A stretch of DNA of 64,000 nt from Orthonyx spaldingii (taxonomy: Eukaryota; Chordata; Aves; Passeriformes; Orthonychidae). The stretch is from the NCBI GenBank assembly GCA_013397795.1, contig VZTJ01002478.1, positions 536,342 to 600,341 of the forward strand, read 5' to 3'. Below are positions 1 to 13,724 of this stretch, piece by piece. How positions within the stretch are numbered: position 1 is the stretch's first letter; every line of letters begins with the position of its first letter. A program made the position numbers and the translations under genes. The notes beneath the pieces were generated by a model, which searched no databases, was not told the origin of the DNA, and was given only the letters and a program-made list of their open reading frames with translations.

Positions 1-3000
1 TCAATTTCAATTCCATGTTGTCAATGGGTCTGCTAATTAAAAAGTAAAAGTTACCATTCCAAATAGGTTCTTTTCAGATCTTGTTCCACCAGTTTTTAGG
101 AGACACCTTGATTTTGTCCTACTTTAAAGTAAATTTGTCTCTAGGACAGCAGTCAATGCCTTTGACACCACTGTGTGATCTATAGTGGCAGCACTTGCCC
201 TGAGAAGATACTTCCTCAGAACATGTTACTCTATGTAAAAAGTCTTCCTTTAACACCCAACAGGTCTGTGTTCAACCGCACTCTCTAACCCAAGATCTTC
301 TGTTATGTGCCCACCAAGAACAAACATTTCCCTTAGATTACATCTATGTGGGCTGTAGCTCTTCTGATACAAGTTCTGCCCGGGAAAAGCAATCAGAATC
401 CCAACATTCAATGACTAAGGTTAGTGTCAAGTGTTCCCTGGCACCTATGCTGTCAGCACTACAAAGTCTGTCTTCAATTTAAAAAATGTATAAAAATACA
501 CTAGACAGCTCTACCTTCTCCCCTCTTATAGAAAAAACCATTATGTTCTCTTTTTAAAGTGTTCCTCAGGTTATCAGTTTGCCAGTCAAAATTGCAGTGC
601 CTGTGGAACAGGCTTTGTAAGGTGTACCCCACAGCTAGACAGTCCAGCTTCTGGACATGCCATCATCTCAGAGACTCTTTTCACAATATGTACTTCAGAC
701 CAGATACAATCTTAACTGTATCTAGAGACTATAGAACCAAGTCCCTTAAGAGATAATAGGAGTTTTATGACAACAACCTTGTGTATATTTGCAAAAAAAA
801 AATGATTCATGCTGAATCCTTATTTAAAATATAAGAATCTAAATGCTTAAACTAAAGTTCAGTAACCCCCTTGCTTCCACAAGGGAGATTGCTTTGCAAC
901 TCGCACTCTGCAGGATGTTCCATCACTCAGTTTTCACATCAGAAATCCCTGCAAATCATGCTAGGCTACTAATAGTTGGCCTATTGTCAAAGACGAACAA
1001 TTCATGTCCTTTATCTTCTGATGTGACAGCCTTTTGAATCTTTTGAATGCTGTCTTCTGCATTTATCTCTGAAAACAGTCTTTATGATCTCTCTTCTTGA
1101 ACAAGGACAGCTGAGATTCAAACTCTTATAGTTAATTCCTTTGCACTGTTTTCCATAAGGACAAGTGGTAGGATCTATCCGAAGCTTTTACCTAAAGAGA
1201 ATTCTGACTTTCATGTACTGAAGGAAGTTAACTTACCTCTATTCTTTCTTGAAGTTCAAACTTTGTCTCTGGAAATAAATCTCCAAAAATTAGGTGTTGT
1301 ATTAAGGACATGACCTCAAGACAAGAACAGCCTTTTTTCATTCTAAGCTGAAAGATTCAAGGAACTGCCAGTGTCCTCTCAAAGATGTCTGGTGTGTAAG
1401 GGAACATCATCACTAACACTCTTTTTCTAATGAAAGGTCCACTTGGCTGCAATTCAAGCAGAAACAGAGACTTTCCCCTGAACTTGCTCATATTTAACAT
1501 TTGCCATAGAGCCACCTGGAGCTCCTTTCACCTTCTGCTAGATATTATGCACTTCTTGAAGTGTCTAGAAATTTTACAGTCTTTGAGAAGTCCATCTCTG
1601 AGTCTTTACCTGAGTCTGTAAAGAACTCTTCTAGTTCGTGTCAGGGGGTTCTACTTGGAATTCTTACTGTGTAAGTTTAAAAATAATAATTTCTCACCTG
1701 AACTGTTATTCTTTAAGATGTTTGTATGTATACTGAAAGCTGTTTCATATCACTGTCCATTTCAAAATCTTATATAACTTCTTAGTTACATCCTTTTAGA
1801 GAAACCCAAATTGGTAATATGGCCTGCCTTTGTTATTATTATGTGGATAGAAGAGGGCATGGGCAAGCATCTTAATGAAAATTGGTAAATTTGAAACAGT
1901 TGGAGTACCAATGCTAGTAACTGCATTTATTGTAGTGTGAGCTAATGTATGTTAAGTAAAGACTGCAGTGCGATCTTTCTTCATATCCTAATGAGTATTC
2001 CTTTGTGCCAGTGCTCTACAGTTGTTGATAAGATTATGTGCCTTTAACAAAAGAAAATAATGTACTCTTAATCCACTTGTAATAAAGGTATTGATAAAGT
2101 TCTATCACCTTTTTTGTAGCCAGATCAAGCATAGGTACTTCCCTTACAGTAGCAGAATTTGCTTAAACCTGCATCTTTCCATAGCATAGATCAATTTGCA
2201 GAGTTCCAAAGCAAAGTTCTTTGCCTAGCAACAGTTCTCAAAGCAGATAAATATATTTTGTCTATTGTATTTCAATGTTTATACTGACCTATAGATCAGA
2301 TTTAAACATCAAGTGAATTACTGAATTAGCTCCATGGCTTATAATCCACGAGTCTACTTCTGACTCTATTTCCAGCATCAGATACTTGAAAGTATTTTGT
2401 AATATACATTCAGAGTAATGTGTAAGTCTGCCAAGTTTGCCAGTTAAACTCAGACACAAATTTCTGTCAAATTTCAGTTCATAGTAGTTGGAAGTAGTAG
2501 TAGTAGTTCTGTGGGGATTTTTTTTTGTTGTTGTTGTTTCTTTGTTTTTGTATTATCTTCTTTGTACAGCATGGCAGAGTTTTTTCACTTTTCCAAAGAA
2601 GCAGATACTTGAACTTAGAGTCAGTGGACAGAGGGACCAGTCACACTGGGAGAGCATTGTCACCACCTGATCCAGCATGATGCCATTTTGGTTTTTTTCC
2701 TTTTTTCTTTTATATATTCTCTGTATACTTTACACATATCTTTGTAGCTTTGTAGCTTCATATTGTAGCTGAGCTTCAGCATTTTCCTAGGCAGGAAGAC
2801 AAAACAAATTTTAAGGCCCCTGTCCTGTCTTGGTTCTCCTTAGCTACCAAAGTTGAAAACAGCTCTTCAAGACGAATTTTAATAAAGTACAGCTAGTACC
2901 AAGGGAGAGCTCCAGAGAAAGAAGGGGGAATTACTTCACTACTTGTGCTCCTAATTGATGCTTTTTTATCAATTATGCTAATTTACCAAACTTAGAAAAC

Positions 3001-6000
3001 TGTATGCACTGCCGTGGGGGGTGGATTTTTGTGGACACTCTTCCATAACTGCCCCTGGAGGCCTCCAAATAAAGATCCACCTTTATATTACCTCCTATAC
3101 TAAAAACTGACTCGAGTTTCATTTCCAGGTTGGGAAAAAGGCAACAAGCACAGACTCGATTGCACTTCACTGATTAGTGGAGAAGTGATTAGTTACTTAG
3201 TGATGTAGAAGTCAGGTCTAATTCCTGCATTAACGTCAAGCCAGTGAGAATGTCCCTAAAGGAATTAAATTTTCCCTTATTTCTGTCCTGAACCCCTCTA
3301 TTTTGTGTTGCCTAGGATGAACGGATTGGTACAATATGAGAATGTAATATACCATGAAAGTTATTCTTAGCTCTCATCTTCTTTTTTTTGTAGCTCTTCT
3401 AAAATGTTCCATGGCCATGAATATCACAGGTTAATAATAATACATGTCAGAAAGCCTGATGGTTGCAAATATTACAATTAAACAGTTAGTACTCTGTGTA
3501 TAACCAATCCTAACAGTTTAAAGAGCTGAGAAACACATAATAAGAAAGCAGATTTACCATATTACTTCAAAGCCTTAGTCTATCTTAACCAGTGTTATCC
3601 TTCTAGTTGTGAAGGCCAATATATTATTATACTTTGCACTTGACAAAGATGGCTTTTTCCTGTGCATAATTTAATTCCATCAACAGAATTAGGATTTCTG
3701 CTATATTCAAGAGGACACCATTAACCTGGGTGGTATGTTTAGTATTTGCTTGGCATATGGCTGATTAATATTTTTAAGCTTTAGAGAAATGATGTTTTTC
3801 AGTTCCCAAGATTTTATATGTTAAAATACAAATTAATTAGATTTCAATTGAATTGTATCTCTTATGAATATAAAGTAAAGCACATAGCATTACTTGGTGC
3901 CATGTTTTATTTCTACAAAGGAGATTTAAGTCGAATATTGAAACCTAGAAAAGTGCTGGTTTTTAAGTTAGTGGTTACTACTTCCTTCTTCACAAAAGTG
4001 TGTCAAATGGTGAATTCATTGAAATTGGAGGAGAAAATGTTCATAATAGAAATTACTATTCATTATTTGCAGGAATTATAAAGATAGCTAAATCATTACT
4101 GCAAAACAGTTTTCACAGATGTCTTCCAAACCTGAAATAACCCATGGTTACATATTACAGACACAGAAGAGTTTCTTTTTAGAGGTGCACATTAGTATGG
4201 GGTCAAATTTTAGTTTACAAGTCTAAGCTTTAAACAAGTCTCTATGCTCATTTGTGTAGCCTTCATAGATGTGGCTTCCCACTTACTAAATGGAACTCTT
4301 GAAACTTGTATTTAATTGTAATGATTGTCTTCTTTTTGTTTGCAGTTTTGTGTGTGTGTGTTATTTTATTTGTTTGCTCTTGGGCATACATATTTTTATG
4401 TAATTTCTCCACACTATGTGTGTTAGAAGCGACTTGATAAATCTGGAAAATTGTATTACATTATTGTTTACTATGCTATTCTTCTCACATGTACTAAAAC
4501 TGAATTACAAACTTCCCTCTGAATTGCCAAAAGTGATGACCTTGTTTTAAGATGTTCGTTGCTAAATATCCCTACAAATTCTTATTTGCTTCTGACTCAA
4601 ATCTGGTCAAGAATAACACCTCTACTGGTGTCAGAAGTCATGCATGGATTATCAAAAATATCAGGAAGTGCTAAAATTATTTTTCCTCACCACATTACTG
4701 TTTTCATTCAAAGATTGTGAAACATTTTTTCTCATGGTTTACATGCAAAGAGCAAAAATTCCTTTAATATTTTAACTTTTGACATTACTGTGCTTTCACT
4801 GGGAAAATATGTAAAGCCTTTTGCATATATCTGTTCGTTTTCTTGGTGATCATGAATAGCTTCTCTATGACTTGACAGCTTGGATGTTCCCTCCTGAATT
4901 AAGTTCAGGCCATTTGTTGGGTAGCAAGGGGAAACTCATATGACAGATGCCTACACTGGCAAGCCTAGAAAAGTTCTAATAGCACAGTAGTTGCTCTTCA
5001 GGAATTATTCCTCTGTCAACAAAAGTCCATTTCCCCCAGATAATTTAAAGATCATTTATTAGTCTAGTTCTGAAGTTATTTTTTGATAAGGTGTAATACA
5101 AAAGCTGTCCAAACAGACTTGCATTTTAAAATATTTCTGAATAAATATTTTGAACTTTCTATGGATTTATGTGTTTTCAAAAGTATTACTGTACTTTTAT
5201 GACAACCATTCAAAAATGCAATTTAATAAAGCATAAGCCTGGACTACATGACTTACAAAATTGTACACACTTTTGTTATTGCACATAGCATCAGGAAATT
5301 ATTTTTTAAAAAAAATATGTAAAGCCCTCATTTTAAATTATCTATAAGAACAATTTTTTTCTGAACAGTCTCCAAAAATGAATATGTATGCTAAGTAATA
5401 TTAAAGGGTTTTCAGTAGAAAGTAAAAGTTTTCTTGACTTTGAAAGTGGCCTTTAAAAGTTTGACAGTACTGTCCATATCAAATATTGCTTCCCAATTAA
5501 AATAAAAATGAAAATATTACAAAAAATGCATAGGAAAAATGCACCAAATCCTTACCTACTTATTTTCACAGGAATAGAAAATCATTTACATAATGCTTTT
5601 CATTCCTGTTCTCACACAACTGAATGGCAAAGCTAATAAATGCCCTTTCCCTATATGGACTCATTATTACTCCTGTATCAGCTGAAACTGCATTGCTGTA
5701 TTTAAAGCTGTGGCACTACCTGACTCCATTATTGACATGCTGGAGTCTAGATTGCATTTTTGTACTAGCAGCTGCCTGGTGAAAGAACAGGCTATGAAAG
5801 TGGCTACACCACTAAGAAAAACTAAAGCTTTAAAATGAGAGGAGGGTGGCCTAGGCCAGATGAGTACTTTGTGAAATACGAGAGCAAAAAGGTTCAGCGA
5901 GGGAAGGAACAAAGCCATAAGCAAATGAAGTTCAGTCATATAAATGCACAACACCTACCTCTAAGTAAAACTTTAAGTCCAGAATATCAATGTGTATTTT

Positions 6001-6020
6001 AAACACTCTGACTGTAGTCT
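1..6020. other. Unique AT-rich non-coding DNA
   Basis: No open frame here exceeds about 95 codons and none has a recognisable domain, codon pattern or splice context. The stretch holds simple low-complexity patches, for example a short (AGT)5 run at 2493-2507 followed by T-rich and TTG-repeat sequence to about 2552. I recognise no interspersed repeat. It is most simply intergenic or intronic DNA. Confidence 0.7.
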
Positions 6021-6061
6021 TATTTTATATATATATATATTTCTATTTTTTAATTTATTTT

Positions 6062-6069
6062 ACACATAC

Positions 6070-6116
<47 letters not shown>
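6062..6116. repeat. (CA)n dinucleotide microsatellite
   Basis: An imperfect start (one T and one G interruption) runs into an uninterrupted CA tract at 6075-6116, 21 units. It is flanked on the left by a TA run near 6027-6040 and on the right by mixed TA/TG sequence to about 6160, so this is a compound microsatellite. The 98-codon frame crossing it is a product of the repeat, not a gene. Confidence 0.97.
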
Positions 6117-6118
<2 letters not shown>

Positions 6119-6169
6119 CATACTATATGTATGTATATATATGCTATATACATATATAAAATATATTTT

Positions 6170-9100
6170 GAGCTAGAGGAACTGCTACTGGTACATTTGA
6201 TATATTATAGCCTGCTCACTTCAGTGGTACCTAGAAGCTCATCTGTTCTGTGCTCATGTGCTCAGTTTCTGACAGTGTTCATCTAGCGCAAATGAAAAAG
6301 CTGCTGTATAATTTTTTCCCCTATGAATTGATGACATCTTCCTCAGCAGCAGGAAATCTCTATCCATAAGTTTTCAGTGAATAGACAGATTGCATGTGCA
6401 TTTTTCCTTTCCATAGGACCAGCCTGTCTCCTCATGTTTCACTCTGAATCTTGTTTGGGGCACAAACAAAACAGGACAAAGAAGAGTTCATCTTTTCCCT
6501 GCCACATACCCACTGCTCAGGAAAATATAAAGGGATAATTCTTTCATCTTAAATTTTCTCTGTTCTATAACGAACTATTCATTTATGCCGAGTATTCTGT
6601 TTGGCTCTATCGTTGTTTGATTTTGGTAAGGGGGGAGGAATTGGAATAAGATCTTTCTTCAGTAGCTTCTGATAACTTATTAAGTCCCCAGCATTTTGTC
6701 CTGTTTCCTGTCTGATTCACTATCCCTCTTCTGTGCCACCTTTTTTTTTTTTTTTCATTCTATTTACCTTTAGTTCTTTGTCCAGGAAGAGTCATAGAAG
6801 GAGAAATAGGTGCTATTTTTATCAGCATGCTTTAAGAAGAATTTTGACAAACTTCAGAATGGATGAGGCTGAAGTTTGCTGTCCTGAAATTCAGGGCATT
6901 TATATCCATGCAGCAGAAACCTATTCCAAAGACTGAGTTGTGTAGAAAGTGTCTAAAAGAGTAAAGAACTAAAATGCAGTCATATATGTTCTTTTCTTAG
7001 TATTTTGCTTAAAGATATTTCCTTCAAATACCATAGAGTGTTTCTGCTGTTGCTGCTTTCAGACATAAACATTCAGATAAAAGTCAACATGGGATCATTT
7101 TGAGGCAGTCAAGTTAAAATCAGACAGAATTTTTAACAAGTTGGCAGTCCTTATGTCTGACTAAAGCCAAAAGCCCTGGTCTGAAGCATTTTGGATAAAG
7201 AAGAGTTTAAGGCTTTTCTTGACAAGAATGTGAGACTAAAGGTTTACTTTTCATTTGAATGAAAAAGTTTCTGTAGCTCAGTGAATCATTTGGTAATACT
7301 TTTCCCTTTCACCCTATTACCCCACCTCCCCAGTCACATAGCTGAAAACTGAATTTAAGAATTTTGGAATTTTGTGGTCCTGCAGGTGGTATGGTACACA
7401 GTATATAAAAAGAGAGAAAAACAGTGATTTTACTACATGGATTTCTACCTTAGCACCAAGAGTTGCAGCCAAATAATCATAGCTCATTTAACACAGTTTG
7501 GCAGAATTGTCCTTTCCTGCTGTGGAGAGACCTAGATCTGAGTTGGTGAAAGGTCTGAACTGGTTCTCCAAATTATAGAGAAGCTTTGCCTTCAGATGAG
7601 TATTAGTGGCATAATCTGAAGTGGAGGAAGCTCCTTTGTAGCTTTTTATACAAGACCTAACTTGTCAATTAATGGAATGTCAGTCTTCCAGTCTTTACGT
7701 AGTTGAGGTAATTTAAAAAGTATGATCAATTGTTATACATCAGCATTTGGCATTTAATAGCAGAAATCTATTAAACATTTCTTCATATTTTTAAAGGTGT
7801 TTTGTTTTTGGCTGTGGTAATTCAATGTCAAATATTTTAGAGACAAGACTGAGTCATTAATCCACAGTTGTATGTGGATTTTTTTTTCTCCAAATTTCAG
7901 TCCTTATTGTAAATGGAAATATGACTTCATGTTATTATATTATTTATTTTCTGAATATCAATGAGCCAGGCATCTGGTAAACAAACACTTTTAATTTTAT
8001 TTATCACATCCTAATGTAGTTGTACACTATTCTACAAGTATTGAGAAGAACCCACAAAAGAATACAGTGTGTTATTTGGACTGTGAACTAACACTTCAAA
8101 TAATCAACATCCACAATTAATCCAGCAGAAGCAATGATTCAAATTTATGATAATTTTTTAAATATTAAATGGAATTTTCCTGATTTACTGATTTTAAAAA
8201 AAGCAGAAGAAAACAGTACATTAAAAAAAAATTCACAATTTTATACATTTTCAGTCTTCTGAATTATCTTGTGAGGGAACACTTATTTCAGAGATGCAGA
8301 CCAGGTGCAATTTAGTTCATTGTGGAAGCACATAAAAATCATCACTGTTTTTCAGCTGATTGCTTACCCCAGGGCTAAGGCTTTTTCTTCATTATGAGGC
8401 AATGGACATAGCTTTACATCATGTCTTTTAATAGAAGTTGTGGGGTTTTTTTCCTTGCCTGTTTCATGTATATGTGTTTTAAAAAATCAAACCAGTTTGC
8501 TCTGATATCGAGCTTGAAAGATGGGAAAACCTAAACCATCTCACTACAAACTAAAAGAAAATCCAAGCTAGATGAAATAGAGCAAAATGGCTGTTGGACT
8601 TTACTTTGATTTCAGTATCCATTCCAAAGAAAAAGTTTAAAGAAATGCCTCACTGAGGACTCTTGCTCCTGGACTTTTCAGGTGCTAGGAGTTTATTTCA
8701 GAAAATTAGTCTGTCGAATCCCTGAATTTAGAAGTGAAAGCTGAAAAAAAACATATTTCTCCTCAAAGTTTAGTATTCCTCCTGTGTGTGGAAACCAGTG
8801 GACTAACTTTGCTTTCTCATTTACAAGTTTCCCCTTCAGTCCTCCATGGTGCAGCAATGTCATACAGGAGTGTGGCTCTTGGTGCTGCTGTGTGTGTGTA
8901 CATTGTGTGCATCTCCACACACTGTTACACATGGATCTGCACAATGAGGGAAATGTTCTCTGTGTAGGCAAATTCTGTTCCTCTGTGAAACCACTTTTTC
9001 TACCTTAAGACTAAGAAAGTGCATTTTCTTAGTGTTTGCACAGGGCACCAGTTGTGATATGGAGGTTCTTCAGAAAGGGTAATTTTCTCAAGCAGTAGAA

Positions 9101-11259
9101 TTGTCCTTCAAATCACCATGACAATGAAATTTATAGCATGTCAAATGCAATGAAGTCCTGATAGAAGGGAAAGAAGGCTACCTCATATGGAAGCTCAGAG
9201 GTAATGTGGATCCCTGGCCTTTTACAAAGTATCATACCCATGAGCCTTCTATATCTCAGAGACTTCATAGAAAAAGATTAACTGAGCGCTCATGGGATAT
9301 TTCGAACCACCAAAAATTGAACAGCAGAAATACTCCTTTCACTGTTTCCAATAGTCATTTACTCGTTCTGACCTGGTTTAGTTTTGATAGCTTAGCTTCT
9401 CATGGGCAGCCGTGCTTCTTCCCTGGAGTTTAATTTTGCTTGACAAGTTGGGATCTTAATATTTGTTAATTAACAGTTCATTTTCTCATCAAAACTGCTG
9501 AGCTCACAGATGAGTGGCTAGTATGTCCCTCAAGTTCTGCCATACATAATTGTTGCACCTGTTATAGTGTCTTGGGGCCTGCAAGTCCATGGAATTTCGT
9601 TCATTCTGAAGCTCAATATATTTGTACTGTATCCTTTTGTCTGCTTAATAGATCCTTAGCATCAGTATTCTGTAAGTCATTCCTCTGCCTCTCAGTTGTC
9701 GTAGGCCAGTATCAATTTCTGATAAAACTGAATTTTTATAAGGGTAAAGAAGTCTATCGTCAATTAATTAATTAGAGTCCTATTGTAATCTTGTTATTCA
9801 ACTCTTTGATGAATTTGAAGATGTCCTTCATTTATTAATGCCATCTTCCTCAATCTAATTGATATGTTTTCATAGATACTGAAAAAACATTTATTCTTTT
9901 TACATGGCTGTGTGTGCAAGTTTTCTGATTATTTTCAGTTGCAAAAATGTAGTTACAGAAATGTAGTTGTAACATCTTAAGTTATGCAGTAACATTTTCT
10001 TTCTGACCATACAAAGTAAACATTATAAATGAATGAAGCCCTAGTTGAATTTGCAAAGGAGACATTAGGTAGGATATGTCGAAGGAATAAATGAATACTC
10101 TCAAGTTGATTTTAATGGCAGTTTATAATGTAATTAACTATTGAGGAGTACAATATAGAATCTGCCTGTTTTAGATGCCAGGTTTTTAACTAACTCCATT
10201 TAGAAGCACCTAGCAATGGCAAAAAAATAGTTAATTATTTTGAGTAAGAGTCTAACTTTGTGTGATTCATACTGATTTATGGCACAGATGTGGGGTTTGT
10301 CTATGTTCCACATTTTTTGGTTGCAGAATGATGCCTCCATCTTTGATCTGACACACTTTGTAGATGGGCATACCTATAGGAGCTCCCCTTGCTCATTATT
10401 CTAGAAGAAACACATTCTACAGTTCAGTTACCTGATACAACTAAGAAAAGGGTAGGAACAAATTTGTACTCATTAGCAGAAAGACCCAATACTCTCAAAA
10501 AATGAAGCAAAAGACTGTTTATAAGGTTAGAAGTTCCTCTTAATGCTTATGGCTGCAATCCCTATTCACTGCTGTCACTGAGATCACTGTTATCAGACAG
10601 AGTGAGATGCATATAATTAAATTTGAGAAGTGTGTGATTCAGAATTTGTGACTCACAAAGTGTTTCTAACAAGTAAGCCACAGTAAAAGTAAGAAGACAT
10701 GGTACCAACATCTCTGAGAGTCACAAAAGGTACATGGTGTACTGAACCAGCTGTCCTTTAAAAAATAAAAAATTCTTAACGTTTTTTTAATAGATTTTTC
10801 ATTCAAAACCGAGTTCTTGAAACTGCAGGCAATAGGATGCCTTAGGCAGCCAAGCATATCAAAATATGGTACATGGAGTGACTTTTACTACTCCTGCTAT
10901 TTAAAGTCCTATTTTCATGAGCTTATTAGCTACTAGTGATCCCTAAGGAAAAATACAATTAAAACTTAATCATAGCAAAAGCTGAGGTTCTTCTGATTCA
11001 GCGAACTTGTAATCTTGTATATTTAGTAGTTTACTTGTAAATGTCTTAGTACTGAGAATGCAAGATGTATCAATTAGCTTCAGTTTGCAATAACGCTGCT
11101 CTGCCAAATTCAAATGGCAGTTTTTGTGTGTGTCATAAGGTGCTAAGGAATTCTGACTGGCAGCATTATTTATTTATTTTTTACATGAAAGTGCAGAACC
11201 TTTGCTCCCTTTAACAATCATATTGTATAACCTCCCCACACCCAGTCTTGTTCTCCACA
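6170..11259. other. Unique AT-rich non-coding DNA
   Basis: No gene, RNA gene or clear transposable element is visible. Homopolymers include T15 at 6741-6755. Overlapping short frames on both strands at 8.7-9.05 kb have no family resemblance and look like chance openings in slightly less AT-rich sequence. Confidence 0.65.
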
Positions 11260-11260
11260 G

Positions 11261-11281
11261 AAGATCCAGAGTTAAGAAAAG
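11261..11281 (+). other. Candidate 21-nt microexon
   Basis: Twenty-one bases lie between a good acceptor, with a C/T-rich stretch ending ttctccacag at 11260, and a consensus donor, aag followed by gtaagtggg from 11282. The length is a multiple of three. One frame contains TAA; the other two are open and would insert RSRVKK or DPELRK plus a split codon. In-frame microexons of this size are known in vertebrate neuronal genes. No adjoining exon can be seen in the window, so this may be a chance pairing of splice-like signals. Confidence 0.2.
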
Positions 11282-11359
11282 GTAAGTGGGAAGAATATAA
11301 ATAACTTTAGAACACAGTCTTGTGCACACAGTTGTGAAAATAACTTTTGTGGGGTTTTT

Positions 11360-11381
11360 TGTTTTGTTTTTTTTTTTTTTT
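11360..11381. repeat. Poly-T / T-rich tract
   Basis: A T-rich run ends in 15 consecutive T followed by ccccc. No retrotransposon body is recognisable next to it, so it is annotated only as low-complexity sequence. Confidence 0.9.
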
Positions 11382-11399
11382 CCCCCAACTGAAAACTAA

Positions 11400-13724
11400 G
11401 TGAAAATAATTTGAAACAGATCTTTTCAAAGTTTTAATATCTGGGTGAAATCTGATGGACTAAAGAATGTTTATTTTGAGGAAAATAGAGCTTTCATTTA
11501 AAAATCCTAAAGTCAAATATTTCTAATTACAAAAAATAATAGTTCAGTCAGTTCAATGTGAGTGCTTTTGTTAAGGTTTTTTATAATGTTTTTACTCAGA
11601 TAGTTTTTGCAGAAAGGTGTTCCGTGTGTCTATTCTGTGATGTGACTGAATTGTAGAATGGATGGAAACACACAAAAAGAACTTTGCAATGTTATTGTAT
11701 TGTGACACAGGACACAAATCCCCGTTTCATAGCTTGACTTGTTTTCAACTAGACTCTAAAGAGAACCTGTGACAAAGCCTACTTCTGCTATTTCTTTGAT
11801 AACATAGTAGATTAAAAAATAAAAAACACATGGAGTGTGTAACATACAATGAATAACTCTGTGTTTCAGTTCCCAGGTGAAATCCAGAAAAGTAATGGGA
11901 CCGTTTACACTATTCTAATCTGAAGCTTTGGACTTCTGAGTAATAGTGTTAGATTATCTACTTGCTATTTATGACTGCTTAAATCATGAAAAGAAGAAAT
12001 TTACAAATTAAGTGAGGTATTTAATTTACTGTGAAAAGTTCCTGTTTCAAACAAAGACACTTCTTTTTTTAGGTAATTGACAACTTTTTGAATAACTGGA
12101 ATATACTTGAGGTCTGAATTTACTTTCTTTATGACTTTTCCTTAAATTCTGGTTTGTTGATTTCACACTACTTGGGTTTCTGTGTTCAGTCTCAATAGTG
12201 AACAATCATGAACAATCATATTTAGAATCAAATTAGCTGCTTTACAAAGACATTTTTCAAGAAAAAATTCTGACAGTCTCTGTTTACAAGCTACAAAATA
12301 TCCGCCCCTGTTAACAAGACCAAAATTCCAGAAGTAGAGTTTGATTTTGTTCAAGGGAGCTCTTAGCTTTTTAAAAACTAAAATTTTCAAATATTTAGGA
12401 AAAATAGTAGTTCAAAGAATAAGAACACTTTTATTCATCATGGGAGATTAGAATAGCATCCTTACTAGCCACTCTCTAGGAAGAAATACAATTAAAAGAC
12501 TCAGAGAGAGTCTTTTACCTTTGGTAATTTTAATCAGTGATACATTTCCATAAACACATTTTTTTCTGTAAACAATTTGCAAGGGAATGTATTTCATGCT
12601 GTTTTAACATGCTGAGACCAACTTTATTCTGATACATGCAGGTCTTTTAAAACAACTGAAATAGGACCCATTCTGTGCTTGCTGGAGGGCACCATGTCAC
12701 AAAGATTATAAAACTATAAACTGCATTCTCCGTATGACTGGCCTTGAGACATCTAAAATTACTTATTATTAGACAGTTTGCAAATAACCCTTTCAAATCT
12801 TTCATCTCATTAAAGTCGTACATTGTTGGTTACCATACAAGCTGTACCAGGCAGTTTATCCAATCTTAAATAACTTTCTGAATTTTTCCGCTGGTATGGC
12901 AACATAGTTCTTGTAACCAGTTTGAAATTTAAGTTTAAAACAGTGTTGCCACACTTTATGTGGTCTAGTCCTAAACTTCATGTGTATGATCACAGAGGTC
13001 AGAGTTGTTCTGACATACATGAAAATTTGGTTTTCCCAGCCTAATCAATAGGCACATTCTTCCCAGTTAAAAGAGAATAGTGGGAATGTTCTTATCTATA
13101 GAAAGATCCTTCTGTCAAGGTTTATCTGATTTTCATCAGAGATATTCGTAGCTGTTCATCAACCTGTTTATTAACAGTGTTTTCTTACAAAGCCTTTTGA
13201 TAGCCAGGAAAACAGGAAGAATTTTTAAAAACCAGGGGAAATGTGTCATTCAAGAAAGTGTCTGTATGGAGAATTTCAGCTCTAGTGGTGGTAGAAAGTT
13301 CTTTTGTACAGGGATGAAATTGACATTTCCTTTCAACATTTAGACCTTCAACTCTGTGTCCAAAATAATGGTTCTGCAATTTCTGTTAAGTGATACACCT
13401 CCTAAAATAGTATCTACAAAACAGATGCACTTTCACAAATTTATACACAGTTAATTTGATATTATTCTAGCAACTGAGCCTGCTTTTCTATAGTCTTTGA
13501 TTAAATCCTAAAGCACTGCTTTATCTTAACAAGTCTCATGTAAGTTGTGCACTGGCAACTGGAAACAATCTGTACCTCCCTGACTTACAGGGAAATAAAG
13601 AGAGCAAGACGTGAGACTGAGTTGCTAAATGAATCAGGTGATTAAAGATTTCCAAGACTTCTTTCAGATGCAAAGAGCAGTCCAGTTTCATAATGCATTT
13701 TTCTGTCTTCTGTGTATCACACAG
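11400..13724. other. Unique AT-rich non-coding DNA
   Basis: No gene is visible. The one structure noted is a perfect 10-bp stem with a 5-base loop at 12493-12517. All open frames are under 80 codons and none is recognisable. Confidence 0.6.
12493..12517. repeat. Short perfect inverted repeat (hairpin)
   Basis: The arm taaaagactc (12493-12502) pairs perfectly with gagtctttta (12508-12517) around the loop agaga. The stem is ten base pairs, too short for a typical microRNA precursor, and the bases beyond it do not keep pairing. No function is inferred. Confidence 0.8.

Noticed and set aside
5990..6286. 98-codon frame with alternating His-Thr
   Set aside because: It is the translation of the (CA)n microsatellite.
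7395..7415. TATA-box-like word (gtatataaaaagag)
   Set aside because: No initiator, GC-rich flank or downstream gene; such words are common in AT-rich DNA.
10425..10455. Minus-strand acceptor joined to gtaact (recursive-site-like)
   Set aside because: The donor half departs from GTAAGT and the tract contains purines; not convincing.
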